Shown: positions 31,150-39,495, counted from the stretch's first letter. The stretch is DNA of 64,000 nt from Nocardiopsis sp. JB363 (GCF_900143625.1 NZ_FRFF01000200.1:23835-87834), one strand, 5' to 3'. Notes: a model not told the origin generated them from the letters alone. A program made the numbers and translations.

Positions 31150-33212
31150 GATTGTCCCCCGGGGTGCGTCGTGGCCATGACCGGCTCCTCGTGGACCTCG
31201 GTCGGTCCACCCAACGGGTGAGGTTCGCCTTCGAGCAGGACGCTCGGTCGCCAGCCGGACCACTGTCGTGCGTAGTTGTGCAGGAAATAGGCCATGTCCT
31301 CGGACCAGGTGTGTCCGCCGCCGGTGCGGCGCAGCACGTACCCGAGCCCGTGGGTGCGGTGGATACGCCCCCCACCCCGGGACACGGCGATGAGCAGTTG
31401 GGTGTCGATGGCGCGCGGCAGCGGGCGGAAACCGCCGGTCTCCTCCAGCACCACGCGGTCGGTGAGGATCGTGCCTCCGGCGATGAACCGGGTGGCGGTC
31501 TCGGACTCGCGACTGCGCCACACCATGAGGTCCACCTCCTGGAGGTAGACGAAGTCCTGTCCGGTGCCGACCAGCTCGGCCCCGGAGTAGGTCCGGGCGA
31601 GCACGAGGTCGGCCAGGTGTTCGGGCCCGTACCAGTCGTCGTCGTCCCACTTGGCGATGAGGTCACCGGAGGTGCGGGCGACGGAGTCGTTGAGCACCGA
31701 CCCGAAGATCTGGTCGGCGGGGGCCTCGTGCACGGTGATCGACAGCCCGGTGTCGCGGTAGGCGTCGATCGCCGAAGCCACCTCGGGTCGGTCGGCGGTG
31801 AACCCGTGCAGGGTCAGCACGGTCTCCAGCTCCACCCCGCGCTGACGGGCGATCTGGGCCAGCGCGAAGCCGACCATCTCGAGACGTCGGGTGCACAGGA
31901 TGACCGAGACCCGGGGGGCCGGCGGCAGCGGAACCCCGGCCTGCTCGCCGAGGGCCCGCCAGCGTGAACGCAGACCGTGCGTGTACAGGGCGGCGCGGCG
32001 CATCCGAATACTGAGTTCCTCACGGGCCAGCCGGTCGGTGAGGTCGGCGTCGGTGGCCCCGGCCAGGAGTTCGCTCAGCGGTGCGCCGAGCCCGGAGGCC
32101 CAGGAGGGCACGGGGCCGGCGACCAGGGGCACGCCCCCGGCGGCCAGGGACGCCACCGCGCGCACGGCCGCCGTGGGGCCGGTGTGCCCGGACCAGTCGA
32201 CGCTCACCCCGCGCAGGTGGCGCAGCCGGGTCAGGTCGACGTCGGTGACGGTGCCGTCGGCCGCCACCGCGACCAGGTCCTTGTTCCCCTCGCGGACGAC
32301 GGCGCGGTCCCCGTGCACGGTGAGATGGCCCAGGGGCCCCTTCTCGGCCTTGGAGAACCCGGTGGGGTTGACGGTGGTCTCGTCGATCGGCGCCACCAGG
32401 TCGGTGGGGGCGGCCGTGACCCGCGCCGCCGAGCGCCCCGCGGCGACGACGTGCGCGGCGCGGTCTCGGCCGTCGGGTCCGGTGAGCTCTTCCCAGGCGT
32501 CGGCCTTGGTGGGCGCGCGGTCCAGCACCGGAACGGTCTCCTCGTTCCATACCGGGTCCGCGCCGTCGTGCACGCGCAGGGACAGGTCGGCCACGGGGGT
32601 GACCCGGCGCAGCGGGACCGGACCGGTCGCGTCGACACCGTGCGCGCCGGTGTCACCGGGCCGCCACAGCGAGGACTCGGGGCCGTTGAGGGCGGTCAGG
32701 GGCGCCACGACCGGGCCGCGGCGGCGGCCCCGGGTTCCGTGCAGGACGGCGTCGAGAACCTGGGCGGTCTCGACCGCGTTGGGGAAGAAGAGCTCGCACA
32801 CCCACCCGCGCTTGCCCATCCTCCGCACCCGCAGTTCCTGCAGGTCGCGCCATTGGCCCATGCCCGGTCCGGCCGGGACCGGTGGGTCCTGGTGGCCGGG
32901 GGTGTCCAGGAGGGCGACCACCACCTGCACGGCCCGGGGCAGGTGCACGGCGGCGGTCAGGGCCCGGTTCAGGTCGGTGGGGGTGGCGGCGACCAGCGCC
33001 ACCAGCCCGGCGACGGGTTCCTCCTCGTCGCCCTCGCCGGAGCCGATCCGAAGCGGCTCGCCCAGAGGGTGGACTCCCAGGTCCACGAGCAGGTCCCCGG
33101 GCCGCCGAGGCTGTTCGGACACCTCCCGGAGGGTGTCGGCCCCGCTGTGGCAGAGCACGGCGGGCTCGTCGCCACGTGCGCGCAGGGCCTGCCGGAGGAC
33201 AGTGGTGATCAT
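31146..33212 (-). CDS. two-domain GT2 glycosyltransferase, copy 1 of module gene A
   Basis: 688 residues, paralogue of the gene at 27219-29330. The unrecognised N-terminal domain carries the same blocks (RQALRARGDEPAVLCHSG, KRGWVCELFFPN, TGPVPLRRVTPVADL, HGDRAVVREGNK, AAVRAVASLAAGGVPL), then the GT2-like part with VSVILCTRRLEMVGFALAQIARQRG, AKWDDDDWYGPEHLADL and THGLGYVLRRTGGGHTW. ATG at 33212 has GAAGG upstream; the frame runs further upstream but without family sequence. It follows the methyltransferase gene by 71 bp on the same strand, so methyltransferase-A1-B1 may be one transcript. Substrates unknown; the acidic DDDD is the likely metal-nucleotide site. Confidence 0.82.
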   Translation of the reverse strand: MITTVLRQALRARGDEPAVLCHSGADTLREVSEQPRRPGDLLVDLGVHPLGEPLRIGSGEGDEEEPVAGLVALVAATPTDLNRALTAAVHLPRAVQVVVALLDTPGHQDPPVPAGPGMGQWRDLQELRVRRMGKRGWVCELFFPNAVETAQVLDAVLHGTRGRRRGPVVAPLTALNGPESSLWRPGDTGAHGVDATGPVPLRRVTPVADLSLRVHDGADPVWNEETVPVLDRAPTKADAWEELTGPDGRDRAAHVVAAGRSAARVTAAPTDLVAPIDETTVNPTGFSKAEKGPLGHLTVHGDRAVVREGNKDLVAVAADGTVTDVDLTRLRHLRGVSVDWSGHTGPTAAVRAVASLAAGGVPLVAGPVPSWASGLGAPLSELLAGATDADLTDRLAREELSIRMRRAALYTHGLRSRWRALGEQAGVPLPPAPRVSVILCTRRLEMVGFALAQIARQRGVELETVLTLHGFTADRPEVASAIDAYRDTGLSITVHEAPADQIFGSVLNDSVARTSGDLIAKWDDDDWYGPEHLADLVLARTYSGAELVGTGQDFVYLQEVDLMVWRSRESETATRFIAGGTILTDRVVLEETGGFRPLPRAIDTQLLIAVSRGGGRIHRTHGLGYVLRRTGGGHTWSEDMAYFLHNYARQWSGWRPSVLLEGEPHPLGGPTEVHEEPVMATTHPGGQS

Positions 33213-33283
33213 CGGTGACCTTCTCGGTTCTGCTGCGGATCGGGGTGAGTGGGGGACGCGGGGAATGCTCGGGGACGTTCGGG

Positions 33284-34303
33284 TCAGGGTGTGCGGGTGA
33301 AGACGTGCGCTCCCTTCTCGGTGGCCTCCTCGACGCGGGTCAGCTCGGGGTGGGCCGCCAGCCAACGGTCGCCCAGGGCTCGTTCGTCGAGGCGGTCGGC
33401 GTCGTCGAGGACGAACACGGCGCCCTCGGCGCAGGAGGACAGGAGCGCCGGGACGGCCGGGTAGCGGGCCTCCGGACCGGTGGCCGCGGGAGGGCCGTCG
33501 ATGAAGACCAGCCCCACGCCCTTGAGGTCGGTCAGGGCTTCGGTGTCGTACCAGGGCACCTCGGCGGATACCCCGTCGGCCAGCTCGGCGGGCACCGGTG
33601 TGAGCGGCGCGTGCCGGACCTCGACGATGTCCGCCAGGGAGTGGGCGGCGACGAGGGCGCGGCTGAGCTCGGCGTAGCGGGCGTCGTGTTCGATCGCGAC
33701 CAGACGGCCGGCCCCCGCCTTACGCAGCGCGTAGCCGATCCACACGCTGGAGGCGCCGCTGCCGCACTCCACCACGAGTTCGGGGCGGTCCCGGTCGATG
33801 ATCCGGACAAGAATCCGCAGCACGTCCGGCGACGCGGCCCACCCGCGCAGCGGCGGCATGAACGGGGCCACGTCCAGGTACTCCCGCAGCTCGGTCCAGG
33901 CGACCTGCTGCTCGTAGTCCTCGCGTCCGCTCCGCACACCCGAGCGGGTGATGTTGTGGACCGCTCGGGGCAGGGCGGTGTCCCGCAGTTCCTTGACCTC
34001 GGCGCGCACCCCGTCGAGGGAGCGGGCCAGTTCCAACCGGTCCTGCCCGAAGAGTTCGGTGACCTGGCCGGTCTGGGTCCGGACCGACGTGGACAGTTCC
34101 AGCACCGATAGGCGGAGTCGCCGCAGGCCCATGCCCAATCCGCACACCGCGACGCCCAGGAGCAGGACCGTGATGGCCAGAACGGCCTCGGCCCAGGTCA
34201 CCAGCCCGAAGACTCCGAGGACGACCGGGGTCGCGACAGCCGCCAGGCCGAAGAGCCCGACTATGGGCAACAATCGGCGGATTCTGTTCTTGAGGGAGCT
34301 CAT
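33284..34303 (-). CDS. membrane-anchored class I methyltransferase
   Basis: 339 residues. Two adjacent hydrophobic segments (about 10-60: IVGLFGLAAVATPVVLGVFGL and AVLAITVLLLGVAVCGLGMG) anchor the N-terminus; a predicted coiled-coil (SVLELSTSVRTQTGQVTELF...) links to a Methyltransf_24-like domain with VVECGSGASSVWIGYALRKAG (SAM loop), VAIEHDARYAELSR and VFIDGPPAATGPEARYPA. The catalytic domain should face the cytoplasm at the membrane, suiting methylation of a lipid-linked glycan made by the neighbouring glycosyltransferases; this is inference. ATG at 34303 follows GGAGG by 8 nt. The longer open frame upstream has no family sequence. Confidence 0.82.
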   Translation of the reverse strand: MSSLKNRIRRLLPIVGLFGLAAVATPVVLGVFGLVTWAEAVLAITVLLLGVAVCGLGMGLRRLRLSVLELSTSVRTQTGQVTELFGQDRLELARSLDGVRAEVKELRDTALPRAVHNITRSGVRSGREDYEQQVAWTELREYLDVAPFMPPLRGWAASPDVLRILVRIIDRDRPELVVECGSGASSVWIGYALRKAGAGRLVAIEHDARYAELSRALVAAHSLADIVEVRHAPLTPVPAELADGVSAEVPWYDTEALTDLKGVGLVFIDGPPAATGPEARYPAVPALLSSCAEGAVFVLDDADRLDERALGDRWLAAHPELTRVEEATEKGAHVFTRTP

Positions 34304-34631
34304 GGGGGTTACCTCCGCGGAAGGGGTGCGGCGCTCGACGCACGGATCAGTACGCGGAACCGTTCGGAACAGCGTCGACGGGAAAAGCACCGTGCGGCTT
34401 CGACATTAACGCCTTGAAAGAGTCCGGAGCATCGGGTATGCGCATCCGAAACCCAAGAGACCGTCAATTACCTCGCCGTTCACCGGGCGATCACCCGAAG
34501 ATCATCGAAGCGTGTCCGGAATTTCGGGAAAGGGATTCCGAAGTGCCAAGGAAAACCATCGGAACGGCACGAACCCCACCCGGAACACCCTGGGGCGTCA
34601 TCCGGGCGAGGTCGTCGCGACGGGGCTCGGG
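34304..34631. other. 328-bp intergenic region before the methyltransferase
   Basis: No gene supported on either strand. The region is less GC-rich than its surroundings (for example GACATTAACGCC near 34403-34414 and GTCAATTACC near 34463-34472), fitting a promoter for the methyltransferase-A1-B1 unit. On the minus strand a TTGACG-like -35 is present near 34461-34469, but no matching -10 at normal spacing is clear. Confidence 0.4.
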
Positions 34632-36707
34632 TCACCAACCCGTGGCCTCCGACAGGGCGCTCTCCACCGCCGGGGCGAGGGTGGCCGCGTAGGTGGCGGT
34701 GATGTGCGAGTGGTCCCAGTACACCAGCACGTTGCCCACGACCGCGTCGCAGTCGCCGCCCGGGCACACGTGTTCGGTCAGGTCCATCAGCGTGACGTTG
34801 GGCGGCAACTCCTCCAACCGCGCGGCCGGGTCGACCTCCTGAAGACTCAGTGCGGCCGGGCTGGTGCACTCCACCTCCTCCGTGGACTCCAGGCACTCCG
34901 CGCCACGGTAGGGCAGCCGGGGCAGGTCACGGAGGCCGATCACCTCGATGCCCAGGGCGTTCAGGTGCCACCACATCTCCGGGTAGCCCTCGGGAACCGT
35001 TTCACGGGTGGGGGTGGCCCGGGTGGAGGACACCAGCACCGCGTCGGGGTTCAGCTCCTCCAGCTCGGCCAACGCCTCGGCCTTCCACGCCTCGCACTCC
35101 TGGAACACCGCGTCCTCCCGAGTGGACGTGGCCAGGCTGAACTGGCAGCCGCTCTTGGTGAACGACACCAGCCGCCAACCGTGCTCGGCCGCGGCCTTCT
35201 CCACCGCCGGATACCAGTGGGCCATGCGTGAGGCTCCCACCAGCGCCAACGTGTACTCCGCGTCGGCGGGACCCCGCTCGCAGACCACCAGTTCCGCCAC
35301 GGAGAGGTTGACGTGGCAGCCCTCCTGGTGGTGGGAGGACAGATCCTGCCGGGCGTCCGCCGGGTCCGGGCGTACCGGCAGATCGGGCAGCACCGACAAC
35401 AGGTCGGGCTCGGCGACCACCTGCGCGCCCGGATACCTCTCCGGTGCGATGACCTCCTGTACCCGCTGCGCGCGTTCCTCCTCCAACCGCTGCGACCACA
35501 GCTGCGAGGCGAGCAGGACCGGGACCAGGAAGAGCGCGGCGATCACGACCGACCAGCCGGGCGTGCGGCGGGCCTCCGCCCGGGTGAACCGATCGACGCC
35601 GCCCTCCACCACCCTGTGGGTGATCCAGGCCAGCGCGAACGACGCGCCCAGGACCAGCGCCCCGCCGAGCGGGGTGGCCGTCTGCCGCCCGGTCACCTCC
35701 AGGTAGCCGACCAGGACCGGCCAATGCCACAGGTACAGCCCGTAGGAGAGGCGGCCCACCGACATCAACGGCCGCCACGTGAGAAGCCGGTCGGCCCCGT
35801 ACCGGCTGCCGGTGTTCCCGGCCACGATGACCATCAGGGCCGCGAGGGTCGGCCACAGCGCGATGTACCCGGGAAAGAGCGTGGAGACTTGGAGGAGCAA
35901 CCCGCAGGAGACCAGCGCCACCAGCCCGAACCAGCCGAGGAAGACCCTGATCCGGGCGGGGAGGCGCAGTTCCGTGATGATCAGGGCGAGGATCGCGCCC
36001 AGGGAGAGCTCCCACAGGCGGGCGCCCGTGTCGAAGTACGCCCAGGCCTGGTCGTGGGCGGTGATGTACACCGAGTAGCTCAGGGAGAGGGCGAACAACG
36101 CCGTGACCAGCACGAGGAGACTCCGACGCAGGGACAGTCCCGCGCGGGTGGCCATGAACGCGGCGACGGTGATCAGCAGCGGCCACAGCAGGTAGAACTG
36201 CCCCTGGATGGAGAGCGACCAGAAGTGCTGAAGGGGGCTGGTGGCCGCCTCGCGGGCCAGGTAGTCGACCGCGTTGTCGGCCAGGGTCCAGTTCTCGTGG
36301 TAGAGCGCGGCGGCGCGCACCTCGGCCAAGAGGTCCGCCCAGCGTGAGCGGGGCAGCCACATGTACATGCCGGCCATGATGGCGACCAGGACCACCGCGA
36401 CCGGGGGCACCAGGCGCTTGGCCAATCGGGCCCAGAAGGCACCGAACCGGACCCGGCCGTCGCGTTCGACGGCGCGCACCAGCGAACCCGTGATGAGGAA
36501 GCCGGTGAGCAGTAGGAACACGTCCACACCGCCGGAGACCCGTCCGAGCCAGATGTGGTAAACGGCGACCAGGACCACGGCGACGGCGCGCAGTCCCTCG
36601 ATTTCGGGGCGGAAACCGCCTCCGGTCCGGACGGTCCCCCGGGTATCGGTGGCCGAGGGGATACGGGGAGTACTGGGGGCGGGGACCCCAGTGGTGGTTT
36701 CGCTCAT
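34632..36707 (-). CDS. acyltransferase-3 / SGNH O-acyltransferase (OafA-type)
   Basis: 691 residues. Starts with the acyltransferase-3 membrane domain: RPEIEGLRAVAVVLVAVYH with the catalytic His, SGGVDVFLLLTGFLITGSL, and FWSLSIQGQFYLLWPLL; about ten helices to residue 400. A periplasmic linker then leads to an SGNH-like domain. There the nucleophile block reads VGASRMAHWYPA (family usually GDSH), while the C-terminal catalytic block WDHSHITATYA is normal. Such proteins move an acyl group across the membrane and O-acylate surface polysaccharide. It heads the minus-strand glycan region. ATG at 36707; an 18-bp perfect palindrome lies 71 bp upstream. Confidence 0.88.
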   Translation of the reverse strand: MSETTTGVPAPSTPRIPSATDTRGTVRTGGGFRPEIEGLRAVAVVLVAVYHIWLGRVSGGVDVFLLLTGFLITGSLVRAVERDGRVRFGAFWARLAKRLVPPVAVVLVAIMAGMYMWLPRSRWADLLAEVRAAALYHENWTLADNAVDYLAREAATSPLQHFWSLSIQGQFYLLWPLLITVAAFMATRAGLSLRRSLLVLVTALFALSLSYSVYITAHDQAWAYFDTGARLWELSLGAILALIITELRLPARIRVFLGWFGLVALVSCGLLLQVSTLFPGYIALWPTLAALMVIVAGNTGSRYGADRLLTWRPLMSVGRLSYGLYLWHWPVLVGYLEVTGRQTATPLGGALVLGASFALAWITHRVVEGGVDRFTRAEARRTPGWSVVIAALFLVPVLLASQLWSQRLEEERAQRVQEVIAPERYPGAQVVAEPDLLSVLPDLPVRPDPADARQDLSSHHQEGCHVNLSVAELVVCERGPADAEYTLALVGASRMAHWYPAVEKAAAEHGWRLVSFTKSGCQFSLATSTREDAVFQECEAWKAEALAELEELNPDAVLVSSTRATPTRETVPEGYPEMWWHLNALGIEVIGLRDLPRLPYRGAECLESTEEVECTSPAALSLQEVDPAARLEELPPNVTLMDLTEHVCPGGDCDAVVGNVLVYWDHSHITATYAATLAPAVESALSEATGW

Positions 36708-37201
36708 ATGCGCAGACGGCCTCGGAAGTCTAGGAAGCGTGTTTCACCGAACGAGGCTTCGCGGGTACGGCCAATTCGAATTCAGCGCTGAATTCTCCCC
36801 TGGACCGATGCCACCACGGTGAATGTCGAACGAACACGCGGTCAACGTTCACTCGCGATTCTGAGACACGCGGGTCAGGGTAGCAGCACCGAATCGCACC
36901 ACCCGGGAACGGAATCCCGGAGGGTCCCGGACAAAGGGAGCGACCCCGGCGGATCACGCGGGAGGATTCATCGCACTCACGGGGTTCACGGGCCCCCTGT
37001 GGCGGGCAGGGAGGATGAGGAGCGTGGGATCGCCTTCCGGACCGGCGTTTCAACGAGGGTCCGGCCCGGTTTTATTCCCGGTCGGCCGTGTCCGCAGGCT
37101 GACATCAGGGACCCGCTTCCGCTGCTGATAGCTTGCTGGTGAGCGATCCCATCGCTGGTAAGAACACGACGAATATCGTCACTGGAAAGGTGCGTCAGAG
37201 T
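36708..37201. other. 494-bp divergent intergenic region
   Basis: No gene supported. It separates the acyltransferase (minus) from superoxide dismutase (plus) and must carry both promoters. Notable elements are the palindrome at 36778-36795, a 15-bp inverted repeat AGCGAT-CCC-ATCGCT (37142-37156) and GACGA-ATA-TCGTC (37168-37180) in the dismutase leader. I do not see a Nur-type box for nickel control of the dismutase. Confidence 0.45.
36778..36795. promoter_or_regulatory. 18-bp perfect palindrome upstream of the acyltransferase
   Basis: GAATTCAGCGCTGAATTC, a perfect 18-bp inverted repeat with AT-rich ends in a very GC-rich genome, 71 bp before the acyltransferase start. Length, symmetry and position suggest a dimeric repressor site. 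No adjacent regulator gene identifies the protein. Confidence 0.5.
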
Positions 37202-37816
37202 ATGTCTGCGCCGTACACGCTTCCCGAACTGCCCTACGACTACGCGGCCCTTGAGCCGTGGATCTCCGGCCAGATCATGGAGCTGCACCACGACAAGCAC
37301 CACGCCACCTACGTCGCGGGCGCCAACACCACCCTGGAGAAGATGGCCGAGGCCCGCGAGGGCGGCGACTTCGGGACCGTGAACCAGCTCCAGAAGAACC
37401 TCGCGTTCAACCTGGGCGGCCACGTCAACCACTCCGTGTTCTGGAAGAACCTGTCCCCGGACGGTGGCGACAAGCCCGAGGGTGAGCTGGGTGCGGCCAT
37501 CGACGACCAGTTCGGTTCGTTCGATGCCTTCCGTGGGCACTTCAACGCCGCGGCTCTGGGCATCCAGGGTTCGGGTTGGGCGATCCTGGCCTGGGACGCC
37601 CTGGGTCAGCGCCTGATCATCGAGCAGCTGTTCGACCAGCAGGCCAACATCGCCATCGGCACGCAGCCGCTGCTCATGCTGGACATGTGGGAGCACGCCT
37701 TCTACCTCCAGTACAAGAACGTGAAGGCGGACTACGTCAAGGCGTTCTGGAACGTCGTCAACTGGGCCGACGTCCAGCAGCGTTTCACCGAGGCTCGCAA
37801 GACCCAGCTGGGCTAG
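37202..37816 (+). CDS. Fe/Mn-type superoxide dismutase
   Basis: 204 residues. Converts superoxide to oxygen and hydrogen peroxide. Opening YTLPELPYDYAALEPWIS and the four metal ligands are visible: His in MELHHDKHHATYV, His in GGHVNHSVFW, and Asp and His in LDMWEHAFYLQY; QGSGWAIL is also conserved. No signal peptide, so cytoplasmic. The metal (Fe or Mn) cannot be decided safely by eye; similarity is closest to the SodF/SodA-like actinobacterial enzymes. ATG at 37202; the AAGG at 37187-37190 is rather far upstream. Followed by tandem GAACGTTC palindromes and then a 17-bp stem terminator. Confidence 0.95.
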   Translation: MSAPYTLPELPYDYAALEPWISGQIMELHHDKHHATYVAGANTTLEKMAEAREGGDFGTVNQLQKNLAFNLGGHVNHSVFWKNLSPDGGDKPEGELGAAIDDQFGSFDAFRGHFNAAALGIQGSGWAILAWDALGQRLIIEQLFDQQANIAIGTQPLLMLDMWEHAFYLQYKNVKADYVKAFWNVVNWADVQQRFTEARKTQLG

Positions 37817-37826
37817 CGTCTCGCAC

Positions 37827-37844
37827 GAACGTTCGAGAACGTTC
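37827..37844. repeat. tandem GAACGTTC palindromes after the dismutase gene
   Basis: GAACGTTC-GA-GAACGTTC, two copies of an 8-bp palindrome separated by 2 bp, 11 bp after the stop codon and just before the terminator. The half-sites resemble SOS-type GAAC/GTTC, but the spacing does not match a LexA box. It may only add structure to the transcript end. Confidence 0.45.
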
Positions 37845-37848
37845 GGAC

Positions 37849-37884
37849 GGGGGAGGATGGCACCGACCGGTGCCATCCTCCCCC
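37849..37884 (+). terminator. strong hairpin terminator after superoxide dismutase
   Basis: A perfect 17-bp inverted repeat (GGGGGAGGATGGCACCG and its complement) with a 2-nt centre, followed by TTGTTC. It lies between the convergent dismutase and MocR genes and can work on both strands. Confidence 0.88.
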
Positions 37885-37903
37885 TTGTTCGGGGCCCTCC
37901 CTC

Positions 37904-39379
37904 TCAGACCACCAAGGTGTCCGGGTGACCGACCATCGGACCGTGCCGGTCCAGTTCACGCCAGGCGCGGGCCAGCCGCCACACCATCTCCTCCCGGGTC
38001 GCGTGGTCGAAGGACACCGGAAGCCGGAAGTACTCCTCGTGGCCCTCACCGCCCGACGCCGACATGACCGGACCGGGCACCAGTTCGACCTCGTGTGAGA
38101 GCGCCACCCGGGCGAAGGTCCGGGCCGCGACACCGGGCAGCCGCACCCATAGCGCCGCCCCACCGTCGGGGGTACGCCACGCCCAGTCGGGCAGGTCCCG
38201 CCGGAGCATCCCCTCCATGTGGGCCATGGCCTCCTGCAGGAGCTCCGAACGCTCGCGGGCGAGCGCTTCGTAGTCGTCCATCAGGCGCACCCCGACCGCC
38301 TGGTCCAACAGCGGGCCCGCCAGGTCGGCCAGGACCTTGCGGCGGCTCAACCGCAGCGCCATCTCGGCCGGCGCCCGCAGCCACCCCACCCGCAGTCCGG
38401 CCCACGCCACCTTGGACAGCGAGTCGACGGTGATGATCTCCGCTCCCCGCGGTGCGAAGGCGGCCAACGGAGCGGGTTCGTCCTCGGCGCGGATTCCCGT
38501 GTAGGCGCTGTCCTCCAGGATCGGCACCCCCGAGCTCGCGGACAACTCCCCCAGTTCCCGGCGACGGGCCGCGGACATCATCACCCCGGTCGGGTTGTGG
38601 TACGAGGGCATGAGGTACATCAGGTGCGGGCGATGCTCGGCGACGGCGCGGCGCGTCCCGATCGGGTCGATGCCCTGGTCGTCGAGCGGGACGGGGATGA
38701 TCTCGGCCTCGCGATCACGCATGAGGTCCAGGCATCCGGCGAAGCCCGGGTCCTCGGCCACCACCGTGGAGCCCCGCCGCAGGTAGAGCTGGGCGACCAA
38801 GGACACCGCCTGGTGGGCGCCGGTGGTGACGACGATCTGGTCGGGGTGGGTGGGCAGCCCTTGACGTTCGTAGTACCGACAGATCGCCTCGCGCAGGGCG
38901 GGCAGGCCGCGCGGGTGGTAAGTGCTCTCCGCCATGAGCGAGGGCAGGTCCTGGGCCACCACCTCGCGGACGGCGCGTTCGACCCCGCCCAGAGCGGGGG
39001 TACGCAGGCAGGAGGCGGAGATGAGCGAGTCGTCTGTTCGCAGCAGCGTCCCGTAGATGGGGTTGCCGTTACCGCTGGAGGTCCACCCGTCCGAACGCAC
39101 CGGGGGCAGGGCGCTGTTGATCCGGGTTCCGCTGCCCTGCCGGCTCTCCAGGGTCCCTTCCTCGCGCAAGTGGTCGTAGGCGGCCACCACTGTGGTGCGA
39201 CTCACTCGGAGCGCGGTGGCCAACGCCCGTTCGGAGGGCAGGCGTTCCCCCGGGGCCAGCGAACCCTGTCCGACCAGGTCCTTCAGGGCGTCGGACAAGC
39301 GTTTGTAGAGGGCACCGGACCCGCTCGTCCAGGATCCGAGAAGACCCACGAGCTCATCGGTCCGCCGAACAAGGTCCAT
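37904..39379 (-). CDS. MocR/PdxR-family transcription regulator (GntR HTH + aminotransferase-like)
   Basis: 491 residues. N-terminal winged helix of GntR type (LYKRLSDALKDLVGQGSLAPGERLPSERALATALRVSRTTVVAAYDHL) and a C-terminal fold-type I aminotransferase domain with PSYHNPTGV, EDSAYTG and the PLP lysine in VDSLSKVAWAGLRVGW. Regulators of this group use PLP or its adducts as signal. ATG at 39379 is preceded by GGAG; an in-frame ATG 12 bp earlier is possible. It is divergent from the DUF3291-like gene with 116 bp between them, in which two inverted ACTTTGGC sites lie 50 bp apart. No pyridoxal synthesis or GABA genes are next door, so the effector is open. Confidence 0.9.
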   Translation of the reverse strand: MDLVRRTDELVGLLGSWTSGSGALYKRLSDALKDLVGQGSLAPGERLPSERALATALRVSRTTVVAAYDHLREEGTLESRQGSGTRINSALPPVRSDGWTSSGNGNPIYGTLLRTDDSLISASCLRTPALGGVERAVREVVAQDLPSLMAESTYHPRGLPALREAICRYYERQGLPTHPDQIVVTTGAHQAVSLVAQLYLRRGSTVVAEDPGFAGCLDLMRDREAEIIPVPLDDQGIDPIGTRRAVAEHRPHLMYLMPSYHNPTGVMMSAARRRELGELSASSGVPILEDSAYTGIRAEDEPAPLAAFAPRGAEIITVDSLSKVAWAGLRVGWLRAPAEMALRLSRRKVLADLAGPLLDQAVGVRLMDDYEALARERSELLQEAMAHMEGMLRRDLPDWAWRTPDGGAALWVRLPGVAARTFARVALSHEVELVPGPVMSASGGEGHEEYFRLPVSFDHATREEMVWRLARAWRELDRHGPMVGHPDTLVV

Positions 39380-39402
39380 TTTCCGCTCCATTGGATCTCG
39401 CG

Positions 39403-39460
39403 ACTTTGGCCTGCCCTTCCGATAATGGCATCAAGTTCGCGGATCCACCAGAGCCAAAGT
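39403..39460. promoter_or_regulatory. paired inverted sites between MocR gene and its divergent neighbour
   Basis: ACTTTGGC at 39403-39410 and its reverse complement GCCAAAGT at 39453-39460, centres 50 bp apart (near five helical turns). MocR proteins are known to bind two separated sites and bend the DNA between, so this is a plausible operator pair for the adjacent regulator. Confidence 0.5.
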
Positions 39461-39495
39461 GGCCCCGATCACAGGGTCCATTTGAAGGAGACCCC

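Noticed and set aside
37827..37844. LexA/SOS box after the dismutase gene
   Set aside because: GAAC and GTTC half-sites are present but not with the four-base spacing of the actinobacterial SOS box, and the position is 3' of a gene.
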